The notes under the pieces: generated by a model
What the model was told of the DNA's origin: nothing
The model's database searches: none
Seen by the model: only the letters and a program-made list of their open reading frames with translations
Translations under genes and position numbers: made by a program
Source of the DNA: Clostridium sp. DSM 17811
GTDB taxonomy: Bacteria; Bacillota; Clostridia; Clostridiales; Clostridiaceae
DNA: 64,000 nt
Direction of reading: 5' to 3'
Assembly: GCF_018861905.1 (NCBI RefSeq)
Contig: NZ_JAHLDU010000008.1
Span: forward strand, 124,001 to 188,000
Shown here: piece after piece, positions 1 through 7,197 of the stretch
Layout of the letters: the number at the start of each line of letters is the position of its first letter
Numbering within the stretch: the stretch's first letter is position 1

Positions 1-31
1 AGGAAATGGTGGAGGTTTAGTTGGTAAATAA
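1..31 (+). CDS. 3' end of an upstream gene (partial)
   Basis: The first bases read in one frame as GNGGGLVGK followed by TAA at 29-31, and a strong terminator follows within 30 bases. This fits the tail of a gene that starts before the window. The glycine-rich end is too short to assign a family. It could also be chance, since only nine codons are visible. Confidence 0.35.
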   Translation, partial: GNGGGLVGK

Positions 32-59
32 TCTATAAGTAATACACAAATGAAAAAAT

Positions 60-112
60 CCCCTTAATTGTAGGAGAATAAAACTACGATTAAGGGGGCT
101 TTTATTTCTTTT
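60..112 (+). terminator. Rho-independent terminator
   Basis: A 14-bp inverted repeat (60-73 with 84-97, one G-T pair) begins with CCCC and ends with GGGG, and is followed by a T-rich run. It closes the gene upstream of the window. Confidence 0.85.
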
Positions 113-174
113 TCTTAAAAGAATTAACTTGAAATTTGTGGGAATATGATGAATAAATAAAGTCGAATCATAAA

Positions 175-252
175 ATCTTAACACAATCTTTATGTGAATG
201 GGCGTATCTTTATACTAATTTAGCATAAAATATATATTGAATTTGATATAAT
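175..252 (+). promoter_or_regulatory. Candidate KdpE-type repeats and promoter before the kimA operon
   Basis: ATCTTAAC (175), ATCTTTAT (186) and ATCTTTAT (206) are repeated in the same orientation, the first two 11 bp apart. A TATAAT box lies at 247-252, with no good -35 hexamer 17 bp upstream of it. A weak -35 with phased T-rich direct repeats upstream is what an OmpR-family activator such as KdpE would need. The link to KdpE is inference from the neighbouring genes. I see no ydaO-type riboswitch in the stretch 113-313. Confidence 0.35.
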
Positions 253-313
253 GTTTTAACTATCAAGTGCATGAATAATATAATGTGATTATAATAAGGG
301 GTGTGATTTTTTT

Positions 314-541
314 ATGGAGAAGGTTTTAAATGCAATTCGCGAGTTTTATAAAGAAAATGGATATGATTATGTAAAGCCAATATATATAAATAGTTTAGTT
401 GAAATTACAAAAGATGAAACATTAAAAATAGTAGAAGCACTTAAGGTTAAGGGTTATATAGTTGAGATAAGCTGGAAAGATGGAAACAAATGTGAATTTT
501 ATCTAAATGATCTTGGTAAACAAAAAATATTAGACATATAA
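314..541 (+). CDS. Small winged-helix-like hypothetical protein (75 aa)
   Basis: The product is not recognised as a named family. Its pattern (charged helix, second helix with ITKDETLKIVEAL, then GYIVEISWKDGNKCEFYLNDLGK as a likely beta hairpin) looks like a small winged helix-turn-helix. A RBS-like AAGGGG lies about 10 bases before the ATG. The gene sits 41 bp upstream of kimA in the same direction with no terminator between, so the two are probably co-transcribed. It may be a local regulator or an accessory protein of the potassium importer; neither is shown by sequence. Confidence 0.6.
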   Translation: MEKVLNAIREFYKENGYDYVKPIYINSLVEITKDETLKIVEALKVKGYIVEISWKDGNKCEFYLNDLGKQKILDI

Positions 542-582
542 TTTGACTATAATTATAATGTTGAAATTATGGAGGTGGGTTT

Positions 583-2421
583 GTGTTTTCTAAAATTAGA
601 GAACTATTAATAGGTAAAACACTTAAAACAGAAGAGTTAGAGGGAGAAAAATTAAATATTTTTTGGGGATTGCCTATATTATCTAGTGATGCTATTTCTT
701 CTGTTGCATATGCAGGGGAAGAAATTTTATATGTATTAATTGGAGTTATAGGTCTTATGGCATATAGATATATGTTTTATGCCGCAGTAGCTGTTATTTT
801 ATTATTAATTTTACTTGTTTTATCTTATCGGCAGACAATTGACGCATATCCAAATGGTGGTGGCTCATATATAGTTGCACAGGATAATCTGGGTATAAAG
901 CCTGGACTTATTGCTGGTGCATCACTTACTGTTGATTATATACTTACAGTTGCGGTTAGCATATGTGCTGGAACCGCTGCAATAACTTCGGCTGTTCCAT
1001 CACTACTTAATCATAAAGTAGCTATAGCTCTTGTAATGCTAATAATTTTAACAATTGGTAATTTAAGAGGAACCAAGGAATCATCTAAAATATTTGGAGT
1101 TCCAACATACTTGTTTATTGTTTCTTGTATAGTTCTTATTATAACTGGTGTTATAAGGCATTATGTTTTTGGATATTTACCAGCACAAATGTATTCAATT
1201 CCAAAGCAAATAGGTGACATAACATTATTCCTATTTCTTAGGGCATTTGCTTCAGGTTGTACTGCATTATCAGGGGTTGAAGCGGTAAGTAATGGGATTC
1301 CTAATTTTAAAGAACCATCTCAAAAAAATGCAAAAGCTGTTTTAGTTTTACTTGCTTGTTTAGTTCTTTTTATTTTTGGTGGGTTATCCTTCCTTGCAAC
1401 AATTTATCATCCAGTCCCTTCTGCGAATGTGACTGTGTTTGCTCAAATTGCTCAGCAAGTTTTTGGAAAAGGTATAATGTTTTATATTATTCAAGTTACT
1501 ACTGCATTTGTTTTAGTAATGGCTGCAAATACAGCTTATGCAGGTCTTCCGTTGTTACTTTCTTTAATGGCACAAGATGGATATGTTCCAAGGCAATTTT
1601 CACAAAGGGGAAAGAGGCTCAGTTTTTCAAATGGAATAATAGTACTTGCAGTAGCAGCTGGTATTTTAATTATTGTGTTTAAAGGTGATACTCATTTGCT
1701 TTTGCCATTATATGCAGTAGGTGTATTTTTATCTTTTACACTCTCGCAAGTTGGAATGTTCCTAAAATGGACAAGGAGCAAAGAAGAAGGGTGGAAACAT
1801 AAGGCAGTTATAAATGGATTAGGTGCTATTGTAACTTTTATTACAGTAATACTTATAGGTATTACAAAGTTTGTTCATGGTGCTTGGTTAGTTTTTATTA
1901 TAATACCTGTACTTGTATACAGTATGGGAAAGATAAAAAATCATTATAATAAAGTAGTAAAACAAATTAAATTATCTAATGATGAAAGACCTAATATTGG
2001 AATAAAGACAAATAACGATCAACATGTAATAATACTTTTAGGTACGTTAAATAAGACTTTTTTAAAGTCATTAAACTGTGCTAGATGCTTATCTAACAAC
2101 GTAGTTGCATTTCATGTATCAACTGATCCCGCAGCTACTGAAAAACTAAAAGTGAAATGGAAAGAATATAATCCGGGAATTCCATTGATAATCGAACACT
2201 CCGCATACAGAGACATTATAGAACCATTAATGAACTTTATAGAGTCTGAGGATCGTGCATCTAAACATGGAGAAACAGTAACGGTAGTAATATCACAATT
2301 TGTTATTACTAAGTGGTGGCATAACTTACTTCATAACCAAACAGGATATTTTGTAAAAAGCATGTTATATAAAAATAGAAATGTTGCAGTCCTCACTGTA
2401 CCGTATATAATAAAAGAGTAG
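583..2421 (+). CDS. kimA: KimA-type potassium importer (APC/KUP family)
   Basis: This 612-residue protein matches the Bacillus KimA (YdaO) family in length and layout: about 12 membrane segments in residues 25-450, then a soluble C-terminal domain of about 150 residues. The N-terminal motif LPILSSDAISSVAYAGEE and the segment YPNGGGSYIVAQDNLG are typical of this branch of the APC superfamily. Known members carry out high-affinity proton-coupled K+ uptake and are inhibited by c-di-AMP binding to the C-terminal domain. The GTG start at 583 has GGAGGTGG just upstream. The gene ends at a terminator (2428-2458) and is followed by a KdpDE-like two-component system, which supports a potassium role. 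It could instead be a generic amino-acid permease, but the length and motifs favour KimA. Confidence 0.78.
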   Translation: MFSKIRELLIGKTLKTEELEGEKLNIFWGLPILSSDAISSVAYAGEEILYVLIGVIGLMAYRYMFYAAVAVILLLILLVLSYRQTIDAYPNGGGSYIVAQDNLGIKPGLIAGASLTVDYILTVAVSICAGTAAITSAVPSLLNHKVAIALVMLIILTIGNLRGTKESSKIFGVPTYLFIVSCIVLIITGVIRHYVFGYLPAQMYSIPKQIGDITLFLFLRAFASGCTALSGVEAVSNGIPNFKEPSQKNAKAVLVLLACLVLFIFGGLSFLATIYHPVPSANVTVFAQIAQQVFGKGIMFYIIQVTTAFVLVMAANTAYAGLPLLLSLMAQDGYVPRQFSQRGKRLSFSNGIIVLAVAAGILIIVFKGDTHLLLPLYAVGVFLSFTLSQVGMFLKWTRSKEEGWKHKAVINGLGAIVTFITVILIGITKFVHGAWLVFIIIPVLVYSMGKIKNHYNKVVKQIKLSNDERPNIGIKTNNDQHVIILLGTLNKTFLKSLNCARCLSNNVVAFHVSTDPAATEKLKVKWKEYNPGIPLIIEHSAYRDIIEPLMNFIESEDRASKHGETVTVVISQFVITKWWHNLLHNQTGYFVKSMLYKNRNVAVLTVPYIIKE

Positions 2422-2427
2422 ATACTC

Positions 2428-2458
2428 AAAAATTCTTAGTCTAGGCTAAGAATTTTTT
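2428..2458 (+). terminator. Terminator after kimA
   Basis: A 12-bp perfect stem (AAAAATTCTTAG with CTAAGAATTTTT) around a 6-base loop is followed by T residues. It separates kimA from the sensor kinase gene, so the kinase is partly read-through or has its own promoter in the short 2459-2490 gap. Confidence 0.8.
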
Positions 2459-2490
2459 AAAGTAAAGGCATTAAATATATTGGGAGAGGG

Positions 2491-4122
2491 ATGGAAGATT
2501 TGAAAAAGGGTGAATTTGACGAGAAGGTTTTCAAAGCTTTTAGTGAACATAAATATGATGGGTATGAAGAAATTAAACGTATATTTACCAATGCACTTGA
2601 AACTATAGTAATTATGACTTTATTCACTATGTTATCTCTAATATTTAGAAAAATTGGATTTCATGAGTCAAATGTAATAATAGTATTTATTTTAGGGGTA
2701 CTATTTGTAGCAAGAAACACTGAGGGATATGTTTATGGTATTTTGGCTGCAATAATTGGAGTGTTAGCGTTTAATTATTTCTTTACTATACCATATTATA
2801 GTTTTTTAGTTTACAGATCAGACTACCCAGTAACTTTTGTTGTTATGTTGATAGCCGCAATTATTACAAGCACCCTAACTTCAAGAGTTAAAACACAAAT
2901 TAAGATATCCTTTGTACGCGAAAATAGGATGCGAATTTTATATAAAATTAACAACTTATTGCTTACAGGAAAAGATAAGAGACAAGTAGTGGAATCTTGT
3001 GGTAACAATTTAATTGATATGTTTAACAGAACTATTATGATAGCAATTGTAGATAATAAAAACGTTTTACAAAAACCAAATACTTATCTGTTTAATGATA
3101 AATATAATAAAAATATCTTTGAGGCAGGTATTGAGGTAGAAGGAGCGCAAAGATGTTTTAAAACAGGTAAATCAGTAGGGATTGAAGCTGAAAGTCCAAT
3201 AGATAGTGTTGGATACTATCATCCAATTACAGGACAAAACAAAATACTTGGAGTTATTGGGATAGCATGTTTTGAAAAAAATGCTTTATCAGAAAATGAA
3301 AAAATTCTTCTGCAGTCTGTTTCTACACAAATGGCCTTAGCTATTGAAAGAGAAGATTTATATGAAAAGAAAAGACAGATAAATGTAGAGAAGGATAGAG
3401 AAAGGCTTCGTGGCAATCTTTTGAGGTCAATATCACATGATTTAAGAACCCCACTAGCTGGAATACTAGGATCGGTTTCTACTATTAGTGACAATTATGA
3501 CGTGCTTGATAATGATACAAAAAAAGAACTTATACAAAATATTTATGAAGATACAAGTTGGCTAGTACATTCAGTTGAAAATATATTAAGTATGACGAGA
3601 TTAGATGAAGGTAGGCTTGAAATTAAGAAAGATGTGGAGATTGTTGAAGAAATTATTTCAGAATCTATATCTAAAGTTACTAAGTTTTCAGGAAAGCATA
3701 ATATTAAGACAGATTTACCAGAAAAAATGATTATATTATTTGTAGATGGATTATTAATAGAACAGGTGTTAATTAATTTAATTGATAATGCTATAAAATA
3801 TACACAAAGTGATTCTATTATAGAAATCAAGGTCACGCAAAAGGAAGAAAATGTATTGTTTGAAGTATCAGACAATGGAAAGGGGATACCCAAAGAAGAC
3901 ATAGAATATATATTTGATAGATTTTATACCAAAACTAATGGCATTTCCTTGAAAAAACGAGGTATAGGGCTAGGGCTTGCTATTTGTAAATCTATTATAG
4001 AAGCACATAATGGTTATATGGAAGCATTTAACAACTCAGCCGGTGGAGCAACTTTTAAATTTAGTTTACCTATAATAAGGAGTGATGGTAATGAATATAA
4101 AGCCTTTGATCTTAATAGTTGA
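2491..4122 (+). CDS. kdpD: Truncated KdpD-like sensor histidine kinase
   Basis: This 543-residue kinase starts directly at the KdpD transmembrane block: four closely packed helices (about residues 35-130, DUF4118 type), a GAF-like domain (about 165-285), HisKA with the phospho-acceptor His316 in SISHDLRTPLAG, and an HATPase domain with N box (NLIDNAIKY), DNGKGIP and GIGLGLAI. Standard KdpD is about 900 residues and begins with a KdpD domain plus a universal-stress-protein domain; both are absent here. The RBS GGGAGAGGG precedes the ATG. The 3' end overlaps kdpE by 32 bp. Known KdpD senses K+ limitation or salt stress. No kdpABC genes are present, so the nearby KimA is the obvious candidate target. 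Confidence 0.8.
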   Translation: MEDLKKGEFDEKVFKAFSEHKYDGYEEIKRIFTNALETIVIMTLFTMLSLIFRKIGFHESNVIIVFILGVLFVARNTEGYVYGILAAIIGVLAFNYFFTIPYYSFLVYRSDYPVTFVVMLIAAIITSTLTSRVKTQIKISFVRENRMRILYKINNLLLTGKDKRQVVESCGNNLIDMFNRTIMIAIVDNKNVLQKPNTYLFNDKYNKNIFEAGIEVEGAQRCFKTGKSVGIEAESPIDSVGYYHPITGQNKILGVIGIACFEKNALSENEKILLQSVSTQMALAIEREDLYEKKRQINVEKDRERLRGNLLRSISHDLRTPLAGILGSVSTISDNYDVLDNDTKKELIQNIYEDTSWLVHSVENILSMTRLDEGRLEIKKDVEIVEEIISESISKVTKFSGKHNIKTDLPEKMIILFVDGLLIEQVLINLIDNAIKYTQSDSIIEIKVTQKEENVLFEVSDNGKGIPKEDIEYIFDRFYTKTNGISLKKRGIGLGLAICKSIIEAHNGYMEAFNNSAGGATFKFSLPIIRSDGNEYKAFDLNS

Positions 4123-4792
4123 AGACGATAAACCTATTCAAAAATTTATGAAAATTTCGCTTGAGGCACAGGGCTATAAGTGTATGGAAACTGAGTCTGG
4201 GAATACGGCAATAACACTTATATTTTCGCATAATCCAGATATAATAGTTTTGGACTTAGGGCTACCGGATATTGATGGACTCGATGTTATAGAGAAGGTT
4301 AGGGAATTTACAAAAGCTAAAATTATAGTCGTTTCAGCTCGTGGACATGAAAGAGAAAAAGTTGAGGTCTTAGATAGAGGAGCAGATGATTATTTGACTA
4401 AGCCATTTAGTGTAGCAGAATTTTTAGCTAGAATTAGAGTGGCACTAAGACATTTCAATCAAAATATTAATTTACAAGGAAATGAGTTATCTGTATTTGA
4501 GGTTAAGAATCTAAAGATAGATTTTGAAAAACGCAGAGTTACGATTTTAGATAAAGAAATACATTTAACACCAATGGAATATAAATTAATTGAGTTAATG
4601 TCAAAATATTCAGGACGAGTTTTAACTCATAAGTTCATAGTTGATGAGATTTGGGGAAATTATTTTGAAAATGATACACATTCGCTTAGAGTATTCATGG
4701 CCAATATAAGAAGAAAAATAGAAAGTGATCCTGCTCAGCCGCAATACATATTAACGGAGGTTGGAGTAGGGTATCGTTTAATTGATGAATAA
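4091..4792 (+). CDS. kdpE: KdpE-like OmpR-family response regulator
   Basis: The product has a receiver domain (acidic pocket VEDD, phospho-acceptor Asp55 in VLDLGLPDIDG, Thr/Ser in VVSARG, Lys in TKPF) and an OmpR/PhoB winged-helix domain (LTPMEYKLIELM ... YILTEVGVGYRL). I chose the ATG at 4091 because AAGGAG at 4077-4082 is 8 bases upstream; the in-frame GTG at 4082 and ATG at 4085 overlap that site. It overlaps the kinase gene by 32 bp, which implies translational coupling. It should activate transcription under K+ limitation by analogy with KdpE. Confidence 0.85.
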   Translation: MNIKPLILIVEDDKPIQKFMKISLEAQGYKCMETESGNTAITLIFSHNPDIIVLDLGLPDIDGLDVIEKVREFTKAKIIVVSARGHEREKVEVLDRGADDYLTKPFSVAEFLARIRVALRHFNQNINLQGNELSVFEVKNLKIDFEKRRVTILDKEIHLTPMEYKLIELMSKYSGRVLTHKFIVDEIWGNYFENDTHSLRVFMANIRRKIESDPAQPQYILTEVGVGYRLIDE

Positions 4793-4977
4793 CAATTTAA
4801 ATATGTAACAAAGTTCATTCCACACCTTAACTTACTTTTTTACTAATAAATTATGCAGAGATAATTTAAAAGCCAATATTTGCTAAAGATAGCTCTGTGT
4901 GTTATTATGTTCAAATGATAAAAACTTTTGAACATAATGTATGTATAAATAGAATGTTATGTAGGGGGAATGGAGAA

Positions 4978-6084
4978 TTGAATAAAAAAATAAATTCGGT
5001 TATAATGGCACTTGTTGTAATTATGTGTTTTAGTTTTACTAGCGTATATGCGGATTCTGCGTCAGATAAGGCAAAAATTCAGCAGGTTCAGGTTCAAAGA
5101 AGAAATCTTGAAAATAAAGCAGAGCTGATGAATAATCAACGTAAAATAATTATGGCTAAAATCAATAAGAATGAAAGAAATATAACTATAGCGCAAAAAG
5201 ATATTAAGCAAACAAAAGTAAATCTTGTAAAAGCAGAGGTTGACATCAAAGCAGAACAAATAATTTTTGATAAAAGAATGAGAGCAATATATATGAATGG
5301 GTCAGCAAGTTACATAGACATTATGCTAGGTGCAGATGGTATGGATGATTTTATATCTAGATTGGAAAATATCAAAACCATAGTAACTTTCGATCAAAAG
5401 GCTATTGATGATATGAAAACAAAAGAGGCATCAATTAATTTAAAGAAGGTAGCGCTAGATAAAGGGAATACAAAGTTGCTTTCTTTAAGAGCTTATAATA
5501 AAGAGGATTTGGATATTTTGACAAAACAAAAATCTGACCAAAATGTATTAGTTTTAAAACTAGATGCTCTGGAAAATAAGTATGGCGCACAACTAGTAAT
5601 AGATGAAGCCATTGCAGCGAGACAAGCTTTAGCAGCAAAACAAGCTGGCAAAAGTATTAAGGCTGCTAGTTTTAATACATTACAAGATAGTAATATAGAA
5701 ATCAAAAATGCAGCAATTAAATACACAGCAAGTGATTTGGACTTGCTAGCTAGATTAATAACTGCAGAAGCTGGAGGAGAATCCTATAATGCTCAGGTTG
5801 CTGTTGGTGCAGTAGTTGTAAATAGGGTTAGAAGTGGCAGTTTTCCAAACTCTATAAGTGCTGTTATCAATGAGAAGGCAAATGGAGTATATCAATTTAC
5901 ACCAGTACTTAATGGGAACATTAATAGAACCCCACAGGCGGGAACTATGAAGGCTGCAATTGAAGCACTTAGCGGAACTGATCCGACTAATAATTCAATG
6001 TACTTTTATAGTGGAAGTACTCCTCCGGGTTCACCAAAATCAGCTTCTATAAGAATAGATCATTTAACATTTCTTGGCATGTAG
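4978..6084 (+). CDS. Secreted SleB/CwlJ-family cell-wall hydrolase with coiled coil
   Basis: From the TTG start at 4978 (RBS AGGGGG at 4963-4968) the product is 368 residues and begins with a classic signal peptide ending near VYA-DS. Residues about 30-230 form a long coiled coil rich in Lys, Gln and Ala, as in wall-anchored hydrolases with a PcsB-like N-terminus. The C-terminal 120 residues match the SleB/Hydrolase_2 fold: LLARLITAEAGGE, AQVAVGAVVVNRV, YQFTPV and a final segment ending HLTFLGM. Members are lytic peptidoglycan hydrolases used in spore germination or wall turnover. An upstream ATG at 4897 would hide the signal peptide and lacks an RBS. No promoter box was resolved in 4793-4977. 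Confidence 0.8.
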   Translation: MNKKINSVIMALVVIMCFSFTSVYADSASDKAKIQQVQVQRRNLENKAELMNNQRKIIMAKINKNERNITIAQKDIKQTKVNLVKAEVDIKAEQIIFDKRMRAIYMNGSASYIDIMLGADGMDDFISRLENIKTIVTFDQKAIDDMKTKEASINLKKVALDKGNTKLLSLRAYNKEDLDILTKQKSDQNVLVLKLDALENKYGAQLVIDEAIAARQALAAKQAGKSIKAASFNTLQDSNIEIKNAAIKYTASDLDLLARLITAEAGGESYNAQVAVGAVVVNRVRSGSFPNSISAVINEKANGVYQFTPVLNGNINRTPQAGTMKAAIEALSGTDPTNNSMYFYSGSTPPGSPKSASIRIDHLTFLGM

Positions 6085-6112
6085 TAAAACAACATATAAA
6101 ATACGGATAGTA

Positions 6113-6155
6113 TATACCTAAAGGGAGTTCACTTTGTGAACTCCCTTTAGGTATA
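6113..6155. terminator. Long hairpin after the wall hydrolase
   Basis: A 20-bp perfect inverted repeat centred on TTT (TATACCTAAAGGGAGTTCAC and its complement) lies 30 bp after the hydrolase stop. There is no clean T run, so termination is likely but less certain than for the other stems. Confidence 0.6.
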
Positions 6156-6327
6156 AATAAAAATGATATTAAATTTTATTAGCAGAAATATATTCAATAT
6201 CTTTATTGATTTTAAAAAGAATGAAAGTACATTAAAAATTTTAAATTGGGAAGTATAACTATAATATTAAGATTTTTTAGTATAAATAATTATTTAATAT
6301 CGAAAAGATATAAAGGGAGGAATATTT

Positions 6328-6534
6328 ATGGATTGTTCAAAAATAAAAGAAGTTAATGGAATAGATCATGTTGGAGATGTTCCAAGTGCTAAGAAAGGTA
6401 TAATTGATTTTCTTTCTGGTGAGGACAGATTTAAAGATTCAGTACCAAAAGAGACACTTAATTCATACAAAAAAGGTCGCGAAATAGCAGTAGAAATTGA
6501 AAATATGTTAAATGGTGATCAAAGAGCTTATTAA
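6328..6534 (+). CDS. Small hypothetical protein (68 aa)
   Basis: The gene has an excellent RBS (AAAGGGAGG, 8 bases before ATG) and its own terminator 20 bp downstream, so it is very likely real and monocistronic. The product is hydrophilic, with one cysteine near the start, a segment VGDVPSAKKGIIDFLSGEDRF and a helical C-terminus (KGREIAVEIENMLNG). It has no signal peptide or membrane segment. I do not recognise a family. Confidence 0.65.
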   Translation: MDCSKIKEVNGIDHVGDVPSAKKGIIDFLSGEDRFKDSVPKETLNSYKKGREIAVEIENMLNGDQRAY

Positions 6535-6554
6535 ATTTTAAGATTCCTCAAAAG

Positions 6555-6588
6555 TAGGTACAGAATTTTAATTCTGTACCTATTTTTA
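6555..6588 (+). terminator. Terminator after the 68-aa gene
   Basis: An 11-bp stem (TAGGTACAGAA with TTCTGTACCTA) is followed by ATTTTTA. It is convergent with the cold-shock gene. Confidence 0.8.
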
Positions 6589-6630
6589 TACAGCTAATAT
6601 ATTATACTACAAATCTATAAAATCATTTTA

Positions 6631-6834
6631 TTAAAATTTTTGAACGTTAGATGCTTGAGGTCCTTTTAGTCCATCTACTACATCAAATTGAACTTCCTCA
6701 CCCTCATGTAAATCTTTCCTTGGTCCTTCTTCTTTTATGGATAAATGATGAACAAACACATCTTCACCATCTTGAGCTGATATAAATCCATATCCTTTGC
6801 TAGCATCATACCATTTTACAATACCTGTTATCAT
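6631..6834 (-). CDS. Cold-shock domain protein (CspA family)
   Basis: The 67-residue product is a single cold-shock OB fold. RNP1 reads KGYGFI and RNP2 reads VFVHH, both positioned as in CspA/CspB, and the protein ends with GLKGPQASNVQKF as usual. These proteins bind single-stranded RNA and act as RNA chaperones. AAGGGGG lies 8 bases before the ATG. It is 17 bp downstream of a 54-aa gene on the same strand, so the two are probably one operon. Confidence 0.93.
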   Translation of the reverse strand: MITGIVKWYDASKGYGFISAQDGEDVFVHHLSIKEEGPRKDLHEGEEVQFDVVDGLKGPQASNVQKF

Positions 6835-6851
6835 AAATTTTATCCCCCTTG

Positions 6852-7016
6852 TTATTTATTATGAGATAATTTAGAACGTTTAGTAAATCTGTCATTATTT
6901 GCGTCTATTTTCTCGCCATTTTCAATTCCAATGTCACTTCCATCATGTGGGAACATCTTTCTTAGCTCAGCATTGCTTTTCTTATCAGATCTTAAGTGAC
7001 TTTTATTATTGTCCAT
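6852..7016 (-). CDS. Small hypothetical protein (54 aa) upstream of the cold-shock gene
   Basis: An ATG at 7016 preceded by GGAGGCG opens a 54-codon frame, MDNNKSHLRSDKKSNAELRK and onward, ending TAA at 6852. The product is very hydrophilic and basic at the N-terminus, with a central MFPHDGSDIGIENGEKID stretch. No family is recognised. The strong RBS, the 17-bp gap to the cold-shock gene and the shared strand are the evidence that it is a real gene. The divergent gap 7017-7197 should hold its promoter and that of hypF. Confidence 0.6.
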   Translation of the reverse strand: MDNNKSHLRSDKKSNAELRKMFPHDGSDIGIENGEKIDANNDRFTKRSKLSHNK

Positions 7017-7197
7017 AAATACGCCTCCTTTATTTTGTTATACAATATTAATATTTCCCTAATACTACAAAAATATATGTTCAAAAAAAATTATTAAAAA
7101 TGGTACTAAATCGAAAAAAAATGACATCTATTAAGATGAAAATCATATATTTAAGGGGAAATATAATTATAAGAATACAATAGGAAAGGTGCGTATT

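Noticed and set aside
113-313. Possible ydaO-type c-di-AMP riboswitch before kimA
   Set aside because: The conserved cores and pairing pattern are not visible, and no terminator stands just before the genes.
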